Origin: Maricaulis sp965228215
GTDB lineage: Bacteria > Pseudomonadota > Alphaproteobacteria > Caulobacterales > Maricaulaceae
Assembly (NCBI GenBank): GCA_965228215.1
Contig: OZ245800.1
Coordinates: forward strand, 1,612,001-1,676,000
Length of the DNA stretch: 64,000 bases
Direction of reading: 5' to 3'
The notes below the pieces were generated by a model. The model was not told where the DNA came from, made no database searches, and saw only the letters and a program-made list of their open reading frames with translations. Shown in pieces: positions 24,976-32,316 of this stretch. How positions within the stretch are numbered: position 1 is the stretch's first letter; the number at the start of each line of letters is the position of its first letter. The position numbers and the translations under genes were made by a program.

Positions 24976-26574
24976 ATGCCGGTCCGGACCCGTTTTCTGG
25001 CCATCGCGGCCGCCAGTCTTGTCCTGCTCGGATGCGGAAGCCCCGCCGAGGATGATTCCGTCCTCCACCGCGGCAACCGGACCGAACCCCTGAGCCTTGA
25101 TCCGCATGTCGCGGTGATCATGGATATCCGCACCGTCATCGCGGACATGTTTGTCGGCCTCTACCAGCCCGGCCCGGATGGCCGTCCGGTCAACGCCCTG
25201 GCAGATCGGGTCGAGATTTCCGATGACGGCCTGGTGTGGACCTTCCATCTGCGTGAGGCCCGCTGGTCCGACGGAACGCCGATCACGGCGCGCGATGTTG
25301 TCGGCGGTCTGCAGCGCGCGATGGATCCGCTGACGCGCAATCAATACCCGGTTCCGCTTTATATGATCGCCAACGCCCAGCAGGTCGCCGAAGGCAATCT
25401 GCCCGTGGGCGATCTTGGCGTGACGGCGGTGGACGAGCGCACGGTCGAGATCCGGCTGGAACACACGGCGCCCTATCTGCCGGGCGTCTTGATGTATTGG
25501 GGCCAGCCCGTGCCCGTGCATGCCATCGAGCAATTCGGCGATACCTGGATCCGCCCCGAGAACATCGTGACCAGCGGTGCCTTCCATCTCTCGGAATGGC
25601 GCACCGGTGACTATGTCCACCTGACGGCCAATCCGGAATTCTTCGATGCGGACGAGATCTGCCTGACGGATGTCTATTACTACTCGACGACCGACACTTC
25701 CTCGGCCGAGCGCCAGGTGCGAAGCGGCGAGCTGGATCTGAATATCGAGTTCGCTGGCGCCAATCTGGAATTCCTGACCGCGCGCTATCCCGAGATGGTG
25801 CGGATCGGCTCGAGCGTCGACATGCGCAATATCACCTTCAACACGACCGCCGGTTCCTTCACCGACGCGCGCGTACGGCGCGCGCTGTCGATGGCGATCG
25901 ACCGGGATTTCATCGCCCGCGACGTGCTGGGAGGTGCCGACTCGCCCGCGAATCGCCTGGTCGCCGAAGGCATTGCCGGCAGGCTCGATGGTGTCTCCCT
26001 GGATTTCGCGGACGAGGATCCGGAGGACCGGCGCGAGGCGGCCGCCGACTTGCTGGCCGTGGCGGGTTATGGCCCGGACAATCCGCTCGAATTCACCTTC
26101 CACTACGTGCCCTCGGCGGGCTGGCCCCGCGTGGCGCCGATCATCCAGCAGGACTGGCTGGACATCGCCCCCTGGGTCCGGGTCGAGCTGGAAATGCGCG
26201 AGACGCAATTGCACTATGACGCGATGCGGGTCGGTGATTTTGTCGTGGCGTCATCCGGCTGGGTACCCGATTTCGACGATCCCTACGCCTATCTCCTCGT
26301 GTATGAGAGCCGCGCAGGCGAGATCAATTACAGCCGCTGGGTCGATGAGCGTTACGACGCGCTGGTGGCCGAGGCGATGGTCGAGCCGGACATGCAGCGG
26401 CGCAGCGAATTGCTGGCCGAGGCCGAGCAGATGGTGCTCGACGCCTCGCCGCTTGCGCCGGTCTTCTTCCAGAACACCAAGCAATTGATCGGACCGCGGG
26501 TCGAGGGCTGGGTGCCCAATCCCGCGGCCATCAATATCAGCCGCTGGCTGTGTGTGGTCGAGGACGCGGATTAA
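24976..26574 (+). CDS. Peptide/oligopeptide ABC transporter substrate-binding lipoprotein (OppA/DppA family)
   Basis: A 532-residue SBP_bac_5 protein anchored to a membrane by lipobox LVLLGC (Cys20). Family segments include EPLSLDPHVAV, WTFHLREARWSDGTPI, NPLTRN-like DPLTRNQYPVPL, and a C-terminal YVPSAGWPRVAPIIQQDW. ATG 24976 follows GGAAGGAGGGGACC. No permease or ATPase genes are nearby, so it works with a transporter elsewhere or as a stand-alone binding protein. It shares the TTAA stop with the convergent polyamine gene. Confidence 0.9.
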   Translation: MPVRTRFLAIAAASLVLLGCGSPAEDDSVLHRGNRTEPLSLDPHVAVIMDIRTVIADMFVGLYQPGPDGRPVNALADRVEISDDGLVWTFHLREARWSDGTPITARDVVGGLQRAMDPLTRNQYPVPLYMIANAQQVAEGNLPVGDLGVTAVDERTVEIRLEHTAPYLPGVLMYWGQPVPVHAIEQFGDTWIRPENIVTSGAFHLSEWRTGDYVHLTANPEFFDADEICLTDVYYYSTTDTSSAERQVRSGELDLNIEFAGANLEFLTARYPEMVRIGSSVDMRNITFNTTAGSFTDARVRRALSMAIDRDFIARDVLGGADSPANRLVAEGIAGRLDGVSLDFADEDPEDRREAAADLLAVAGYGPDNPLEFTFHYVPSAGWPRVAPIIQQDWLDIAPWVRVELEMRETQLHYDAMRVGDFVVASSGWVPDFDDPYAYLLVYESRAGEINYSRWVDERYDALVAEAMVEPDMQRRSELLAEAEQMVLDASPLAPVFFQNTKQLIGPRVEGWVPNPAAINISRWLCVVEDAD

Positions 26575-27617
26575 TCCTCGAACAGATCGCCCCAGCGGCG
26601 GCGCGGGCGGTTTTCCCAGGCACGGCGGTGATAGACGTCCGACACCATGACCGGAGCGACGGTCGTGGCTTCGGCGAAGACCATCTGTTCCAGCGCCACA
26701 TCGACCTTGCCCCAGGAACAGGCTTCCTTGAGCGTCGAGGACGAACAGGCGCCGTCGCGCACATCGGCAACTGTGATCTGGACGGCATAGGCGTGCATCG
26801 GCACGTCCTCGCCGAGGATTTCCGCGCACACGACCGTGTCCTGGGCGAAATTCTTCGGCACGCCGCCGCCGATCATGAACAAGCCCGTCTTGCCGGCCTT
26901 GATCTTGATCTCGGTGAGCTCGCGGAAATCGGCCACGCTGTCGATCGAGAGATAGGGCTGGTTCGCCTTCATGCGCTCGACCTGGTGTTTCACCAGACCG
27001 AACCCGGCGGAACAGTCGGAGAAGGCCGGGCAGAAGATCGGTACACCCTGTTCATAGCATTCCTGGATCAGCGAGCCGTCCTTCTTGGCATTGCCGTCGG
27101 CCAGCCATTTGCCCATCGCCTTGATGTAGGAGCGCGAGGAGCGCGGACCCGGATCGAGCAGGTCGGCGATCTCGCCGGTCGCGGCGTCGCAGGCCTGGAG
27201 TTCTTCCTCGTCGATATAGGTGTCGTAGATCCGGTCGATATAGAGATCGCGCAGCACACGATCATCGGGCACGTCCTTGGCCTGGTAGTGCTTGAAGCCC
27301 AGGGCTTCGAAGAAATCCATGTCGACGATGGACGCGCCGGTCGAGACGATGGCGTCGACCATGTTGTGGCGGACCATGTCGCGCCAGACATGCATGCAGC
27401 CGCCGGCCGAGGTCGAGCCGGCCAGGGTCAGGATCACGGAACAATCCGGATCGGCCACGGCCTCCTGCAGGATGCGCGCGGCACGCGCGGCGTCGCGGGA
27501 GGTGAAAGACATCTTCTCCCAGGCATCGATCATCGGGCGGCCGTCAAAGGCGGTGATGTCGATATGCTCGACCGGCGAGGACAGGAGTTCCGCCTTGCGA
27601 TTGGACATCTCGGTCAT
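26571..27617 (-). CDS. Deoxyhypusine-synthase-like protein, probable homospermidine synthase
   Basis: A 348-residue member of the deoxyhypusine synthase fold. It has LAGSTSAGG, VDAIVSTGASIVDMDFFE, CPAFSDCSAGFG and GGGVPKNFAQD, which keeps the catalytic lysine (Lys255). Bacteria lack hypusinated eIF5A. Bacterial relatives have been shown to make homospermidine from putrescine and spermidine or two putrescines (SpeY-type). It is the second gene of an operon with the decarboxylase (4-base ATGA overlap at 27614-27617), which would supply putrescine. ATG 27617 has GGAG upstream. The exact product (homospermidine or a guanidino analogue) is inferred. Confidence 0.85.
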   Translation of the reverse strand: MTEMSNRKAELLSSPVEHIDITAFDGRPMIDAWEKMSFTSRDAARAARILQEAVADPDCSVILTLAGSTSAGGCMHVWRDMVRHNMVDAIVSTGASIVDMDFFEALGFKHYQAKDVPDDRVLRDLYIDRIYDTYIDEEELQACDAATGEIADLLDPGPRSSRSYIKAMGKWLADGNAKKDGSLIQECYEQGVPIFCPAFSDCSAGFGLVKHQVERMKANQPYLSIDSVADFRELTEIKIKAGKTGLFMIGGGVPKNFAQDTVVCAEILGEDVPMHAYAVQITVADVRDGACSSSTLKEACSWGKVDVALEQMVFAEATTVAPVMVSDVYHRRAWENRPRRRWGDLFED

Positions 27618-28852
27618 GCGCGTCTCCGCAGTCTGGTGCGCCGCTTGCGCGCACGCGAAAGATTGATGACCCGCGCACCTTCATCATCGGTGCTGTCGGG
27701 CTGGGTGTCGTAGAGAGAGGGCCAGGGCGAGTCGTCCACGAAGACTGTCTCTGACTCGCCGAAACCGTTGAATCGGCTGGCCAGTGCCGTGCCATAGGCG
27801 CCCAGCATGCCGATCTCGACGAGATCGCCCTCGCGGACATCGGCCGGCAATTCATAAGGTCCGGGCATGGCATCCAGGGAATCGCAGGTCGGGCCGAAAA
27901 AACGGAAGGACGCGCTCTGGGTGGTGCTGTCGCCGACCGGGCGGTGCAGACGGACTGGGAAGGGCCATTTGGCGTGGGCTGCGTCGAACAGGGATCCGTA
28001 GGACCCGTCATTGAGATAGAGCGCGTCGCCCTTGCGCAATTCGACCCGCGCGAGGATGGAGGCGCTTTCAGCCACGAGAGCCCGGCCCGGTTCGCACCAG
28101 AGCTCGGCATTCTCCAGCACCATCATCTCGTCGAACGCATCCTCGATGGCGTTCACGTAGTCCGCCAGCGGGGGCGGGGTGAGGCCGGGATAGATGGACG
28201 GGAAACCGCCGCCGACATCAACGATGTCCACGGTGACACCGGCCTGCGCGATCAGGCGCGAGGCTTCCAGCATGGCGGTCCGGTAGGCCGAGGGCTGCAT
28301 GCACTGGCTGCCGACATGGAAGCTCACGCCCAGCTCGTCCGCGCCGGCGCGCGCCAGGCGGATGAGGTCTGCTGCCTCGAAGGCGGGCACGCCGAACTTG
28401 CCGGCGAGCGAGAAGACAGCGCCGTCATTGGACACGGCCAGCCGCACGACCAGGGTGAGGTCACGGGCACCGCCGGTCTCCTCCAGGATCTTGTGCAATT
28501 CCGCTTCGCAATCGAGCGCGAAGATCCGGATACCGTAATCGAAATAGGCGCGGCGGATCGAATCGCGGCTCTTCACCGGGTGCAGATAGCCCATGCGTGC
28601 ATCCGGACAGCGTTCCGCGATCAACGCGATCTCCCTGAGGGAGGCCACATCGAAGAACCGCATGCCGGACTCGTAGAGAGCATCAATGGCCCAATCACTC
28701 GGATTGGCTTTGACGGCGTATAGAACTTCCCCGGGGAAGTTGTCCTGGAACCAGAGGTTCGCCTTGGCCAAACGTGCCGGACGTGCACACACGACCGGGT
28801 TTTCTAGGTGCCGTAAGCGGACCAGGTCCAGGGGCGTCTGGTACGTGCGCAA
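27614..28852 (-). CDS. Ornithine/lysine decarboxylase, PLP fold-III (eukaryotic ODC type)
   Basis: Makes putrescine from ornithine, or cadaverine from lysine. The 412-residue protein has the PLP lysine in YAVKANP (Lys48), HVGSQ (His179), VGGGFPS (214-219), EPGR (254-257) and the catalytic cysteine in FGPTCDSLD (Cys323, Asp324), all normal for this family. Start codon is probably TTG 28852 with AGGGGG 10 bases upstream; no in-frame ATG fits better. It forms an operon with the deoxyhypusine-synthase-like gene. The C-terminus is unusually basic (RARKRRTRLRRRA). Confidence 0.9.
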   Translation of the reverse strand: MRTYQTPLDLVRLRHLENPVVCARPARLAKANLWFQDNFPGEVLYAVKANPSDWAIDALYESGMRFFDVASLREIALIAERCPDARMGYLHPVKSRDSIRRAYFDYGIRIFALDCEAELHKILEETGGARDLTLVVRLAVSNDGAVFSLAGKFGVPAFEAADLIRLARAGADELGVSFHVGSQCMQPSAYRTAMLEASRLIAQAGVTVDIVDVGGGFPSIYPGLTPPPLADYVNAIEDAFDEMMVLENAELWCEPGRALVAESASILARVELRKGDALYLNDGSYGSLFDAAHAKWPFPVRLHRPVGDSTTQSASFRFFGPTCDSLDAMPGPYELPADVREGDLVEIGMLGAYGTALASRFNGFGESETVFVDDSPWPSLYDTQPDSTDDEGARVINLSRARKRRTRLRRRA

Positions 28853-29407
28853 TTCACGTGACCCCCTGATGGCAGTTAACCCAATCCGGCATCGTCGCCT
28901 CCGCCGGGTGGAGCGCGATTAAGACCAAAATCCGGGCTTGTAAAGCAGATAATGATGGTTCCGGCTCCACGAGAAGATCCGGCCTGGCCAGGCTTGCTGC
29001 TCGTGGCGGTGTGGGCGCGCGGCGGGATCGCACTGGAGCGGGACCGGGATTGGGACGTGCGCGGATCAAAAAACGAATTTCGGCATTTCCCGCATCATAA
29101 AAATAAATGATTTCAATTAGTTGAGTTATCCCCACTCAATCCGAAATGTCGTAAAAAATTCAAGGATAGCTGCCCGTTCTGTTGCGTGACGGACACCGCG
29201 CGGATTCACGCAGCTATTTCAGCATCTACCCGGCGTTCGCATCGCCGGATTCCAGCGCGAAAATCTGATTTCGGCGCCGCCCGGAACGCGACGCGGTTTC
29301 GTGTCATTCAAGCGTTACAAAGCTGATGTTTATGCCCGCACCGAGCGAGGCAGCCCCGGGACGGGGAGTCTCGTTGGAGAGATTTTTTGTCCTTTTGGGG
29401 GTCTTCC
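28853..29407. other. Intergenic region: promoters of the decarboxylase and of the duplicated lipoprotein
   Basis: 555 bases between divergent genes. The left 280 bases form the decarboxylase leader, where alphaproteobacteria can carry a speF-type leader RNA; I cannot confirm one by eye. The right part holds a Pho-box-like repeat at 29301. A 93-codon minus-strand frame (28854-29135) has no family features and is not accepted. Confidence 0.45.
29301..29318 (+). promoter_or_regulatory. Pho-box-like direct repeat upstream of the lipoprotein gene
   Basis: GTGTCAT-TCAA-GCGTTAC follows the 7+4+7 layout of the PhoB box (CTGTCAT-N4-CTGTCAT); the first half matches 6 of 7. It lies 107 bases before the ATG at 29408. 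Two similar sites occur before gspC and phnC. Binding by PhoB is inferred. Confidence 0.5.
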
Positions 29408-32254
29408 ATGTCGGTGAAGCAAAACTTCCGTAACCTGCTGCTCGTCAGCACCGCCTGCGCCTTTTTCGCGGCCTGTGCGGATACGTCCATCTCGTCTCCG
29501 GGCGATACGAATGCCGGTACACCGCCCAGCACGGGTGGTGGAACGGGCGGCGGTTCGACCGCCCAGGATGTCAATCTGGTTGGCTCCAATGGGTGTGGCT
29601 CGGCCCGCCAGACGACCTTCACCACGACGGTCGGCGGTACGACCTACAATGTCACGGTCTGCGAGATCACCGGCAATATCCTGACGAATACGACCCTGCC
29701 GAGCGGCAGTTCCTTCGTCATCACCGGTCCGGTCTTTGTCGGCTCCGATGATGGTGCGACGGCCCAGAAATCCTTCAATACCCGGAATGCCGGCGGTACG
29801 CCGACCACGCTGACCATCCCGGCCGGCACGACGCTGTTCGGGTCCTCGGGGTCCGACTACATCGTCGTCACGCGCGGTTCGCGCATCGACGTCCAGGGTA
29901 CGGCCAACGCGCCGGTCATCATGACCTCGCTCGCCGACGTGCTGGGGCAGGCCGGACCGAATGACCGCGGCCAGTGGGGCGGCCTGGTCATCAATGGCCG
30001 CGCGCCGATCAATGCCTGTATCGACGGTACGGCAACGGGCGGCACGGCCCAGTGCGAAAAGTCCGGCGAGGGTTCGTCCGGACTCTTCGGCGGCGCCGAC
30101 CCGGCCGACAATTCCGGTTCGATCAGCTTCCTCCAGGTCCGTTTCGCCGGGTTCAAGGTGAACAACGAAGATGAGCTGAACGGCATCGCCTTCCAGGGCG
30201 TCGGCAATGGTACGACGGTCAACAATATCCAGGTCCACAACAATGCCGATGACGGCATCGAGATGTTCGGTGGCGCGGTTGACGTCCGCAATGTCGTGCT
30301 GACCGGTAATGCCGATGACAGTTTCGACTACACGGATGGCTGGATCGGTCGCGCGCAATACGTGCTGGTCCGCCAGTCGGGCGATGATGCCGACCAGGGT
30401 TTCGAGTTCGACAATCGCGGCTCCAACAACACGCTTCTGCCCCGCTCCAATCCGCGCATCTCCAACTTCACCCTGATCGGTGAACGCAATGCTGCCGAAT
30501 CCGACCAGGGCATCCTGCTCCGTGCCGGTACGGCGGGTGAGTTCTACAACGGTATCGTCGTCGATTTCGGTGAGGACTGCCTCGACATCGATGACGCGGA
30601 AACCTTCGCCCAGATCAACAGCGGAACGGCTGTCGACCTGAAGATGGAATCCACCGCGCTGGACTGCACCACGGATTTTGACGAGAGCGCCGGCGATCCG
30701 GTGGACGTGTCCGACTGGTTCGACGGCCAGGCCAATAATCTTTCCGGCTATTCCAATTCCATGTCCGGTGTCTTCCCGGGGCCGCGCGAGCTGGCCGTCA
30801 CGGCCACCGATGTCAACGCGCTGGATACCTGGTTCGACGCCACGTCCTACATCGGTGCCTTCGGTCCGACCGACTCCGCCGCATCCAACTGGGCTGCCGG
30901 CTGGACGTTCAACCTCTTCCCGGATCCGGGTTGTCCGACGGGCACGACGGAGGCTGCCAACCAGATCAATGGCCAGCGCGTCTGCCAGATCACCGGCAAT
31001 ATCACCTCCGATCTGCGCCTGATCCGCGGTTCCATGTACGAGCTGATCGGCCCGATCTTCGTCGGTGTGGACCGCGGTCCTGATCCGGCCAGCCCGCTGC
31101 CGTCCGGTATCCAGGCTGAGCTGACGATCGATCCGGGTGTCACGATTTTCGGCACGTCCGGGTCCGACTACATCGTGGTGACCCGCGGTTCCACGATCCG
31201 TTCCAACGGTACGGAAGCGGCTCCGGTGATCATGACTTCGCGTTCCGACGTCGAAGGCACGGTCGGCCCGAATGATCGTGGTCAGTGGGGCGGCCTTGTC
31301 ATCAATGGCCGCGCGCCGATCAATGCCTGTATCGATGGTACGGCAACCGGCGGCACGGTTGATTGCGAGAAGTCCGGTGAGGGTTCGTCCGGTCTCTTCG
31401 GCGGCGCGACGCCGACCGACGACTCCGGCGATCTCTTCTACACCCAGGTCCGCTATGCCGGCTTCAAGGTGAACAATGAGGACGAGCTGAACGGCATCGC
31501 TTTCCAGGGTGTCGGCAATGGTACCTCCGTCGACTACATCCAGGTCCACAACAATGCCGATGACGGTATCGAGATGTTCGGTGGCGCGGTTGATGTCCGC
31601 CACGTCGTTCTGACCGGCAATGCGGATGACAGTTTCGACTACACGGATGGCTGGATCGGCCGGGCCCAGTTCGTGATCGTGGCACAGTCGGGCGATGATG
31701 CCGACCAGGGTTTCGAGTTCGACAATCGCGGCTCCAACAACACGCTGCTGCCCCGCTCCAATCCGCGCATTTCCAACTTCACCCTGATCGGTGAACGCGG
31801 CGCTGCAGAATCGGACCAGGGCATCCTGCTCCGTGCCGGTACCGCGGGCGAGTTCTACAACGGCGTGGTCGTCGATTTCGGCGAGGACTGCCTGGACATC
31901 GATGACGCCGAAACCTTCGCCCAGATCAACAGCGGCAATGCCGTCGATCTGAAGATGGAATCGGTCCTGCTCGACTGCACCACGGATTTCGACGAGAGCG
32001 GCGGCGATCCGGTGGACGTGTCCGACTGGTTCGACGGCCAGGCCAACAATGTCTCCAGCACCACGCACTCCCTGTCCGGCTTTGCCTTCATCCCGGGCAA
32101 TACCGGTGTGGTTCCGGGCGCCACCGAGCTGGCTGTGACCGCAACGGACGTCAACGCGCTGGACGGCTGGTTCACCGCCACGACCTATGTCGGGGCCGTC
32201 GCTGACGCGAACGACACCTGGTACCAGAACTGGACCTTCCGCCGCACCCAGTAA
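29408..32254 (+). CDS. Surface/secreted lipoprotein made of two near-identical beta-rich halves
   Basis: A 948-residue predicted lipoprotein: signal peptide with lipobox FAAC (Cys23), then a Gly/Thr linker (TGGGTGGGS). Two homologous units of about 437 residues follow. Each contains GSSGSDYIVVTRGS or its variant, DRGQWGGLVINGRAPINAC, HNNADDGIEMFGGAVDVR, SFDYTDGWIGRAQ and DFGEDCLDIDDAETFAQ. The Asn/Asp/Gly-rich pattern suits a right-handed beta-helix with calcium-type acidic turns. ATG 29408 follows GGGGG. It precedes a TonB receptor and a type II secretion operon, as I recall for Caulobacter ElpS, a phosphate-starvation lipoprotein secreted by T2SS. The ElpS link is inference; no enzymatic motif is seen. 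Confidence 0.8.
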   Translation: MSVKQNFRNLLLVSTACAFFAACADTSISSPGDTNAGTPPSTGGGTGGGSTAQDVNLVGSNGCGSARQTTFTTTVGGTTYNVTVCEITGNILTNTTLPSGSSFVITGPVFVGSDDGATAQKSFNTRNAGGTPTTLTIPAGTTLFGSSGSDYIVVTRGSRIDVQGTANAPVIMTSLADVLGQAGPNDRGQWGGLVINGRAPINACIDGTATGGTAQCEKSGEGSSGLFGGADPADNSGSISFLQVRFAGFKVNNEDELNGIAFQGVGNGTTVNNIQVHNNADDGIEMFGGAVDVRNVVLTGNADDSFDYTDGWIGRAQYVLVRQSGDDADQGFEFDNRGSNNTLLPRSNPRISNFTLIGERNAAESDQGILLRAGTAGEFYNGIVVDFGEDCLDIDDAETFAQINSGTAVDLKMESTALDCTTDFDESAGDPVDVSDWFDGQANNLSGYSNSMSGVFPGPRELAVTATDVNALDTWFDATSYIGAFGPTDSAASNWAAGWTFNLFPDPGCPTGTTEAANQINGQRVCQITGNITSDLRLIRGSMYELIGPIFVGVDRGPDPASPLPSGIQAELTIDPGVTIFGTSGSDYIVVTRGSTIRSNGTEAAPVIMTSRSDVEGTVGPNDRGQWGGLVINGRAPINACIDGTATGGTVDCEKSGEGSSGLFGGATPTDDSGDLFYTQVRYAGFKVNNEDELNGIAFQGVGNGTSVDYIQVHNNADDGIEMFGGAVDVRHVVLTGNADDSFDYTDGWIGRAQFVIVAQSGDDADQGFEFDNRGSNNTLLPRSNPRISNFTLIGERGAAESDQGILLRAGTAGEFYNGVVVDFGEDCLDIDDAETFAQINSGNAVDLKMESVLLDCTTDFDESGGDPVDVSDWFDGQANNVSSTTHSLSGFAFIPGNTGVVPGATELAVTATDVNALDGWFTATTYVGAVADANDTWYQNWTFRRTQ
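29661..32215 (+). repeat. Tandem intragenic duplication, about 1311-base period
   Basis: The segment encoding SFDYTDGWIGRAQ occurs at about 30320 and 31631, exactly 1311 bases (437 codons) apart. Long stretches around it differ by few bases. Start and end of the repeats are approximate (CEITGNI/CQITGNI to TDVNALD). Codon-third-position differences are present but sparse, so the duplication is fairly recent or kept alike by recombination. Confidence 0.85.
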
Positions 32255-32265
32255 CGCAAATCCAA

Positions 32266-32293
32266 CCTCCGGCCGGCCCCGCCCGGCCGGAGG
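32266..32293 (+). terminator. Intercistronic hairpin between the lipoprotein and TonB receptor genes
   Basis: An 11-base perfect stem, CCTCCGGCCGG / CCGGCCGGAGG, with a 6-base loop, and no T-run. It may attenuate read-through into the receptor gene or protect the lipoprotein mRNA 3' end. Confidence 0.5.
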
Positions 32294-32316
32294 CTGAATC
32301 GTTCAATCGCAGTCAC

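Noticed and set aside
28854..29135. A 93-codon minus-strand frame upstream of the decarboxylase.
   Set aside because: Pro/Arg-rich translation without motifs or ribosome site; more likely leader and promoter DNA.
29330..29407. The Gly/Thr-rich start and lipobox of the duplicated lipoprotein as an indication of a T9SS or autotransporter substrate.
   Set aside because: There is no T9SS or autotransporter gene here, and the neighbouring complete T2SS explains its export.
29330..32068. A 912-codon minus-strand frame over the duplicated lipoprotein gene.
   Set aside because: Again in register with the sense codons; no domain is recognisable, and the repeats merely mirror the lipoprotein.
29661..32215. 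The two long direct repeats as a mobile element or CRISPR-like array.
   Set aside because: They are inside one open reading frame, only two copies, in phase with codons and with no transposase or spacers.
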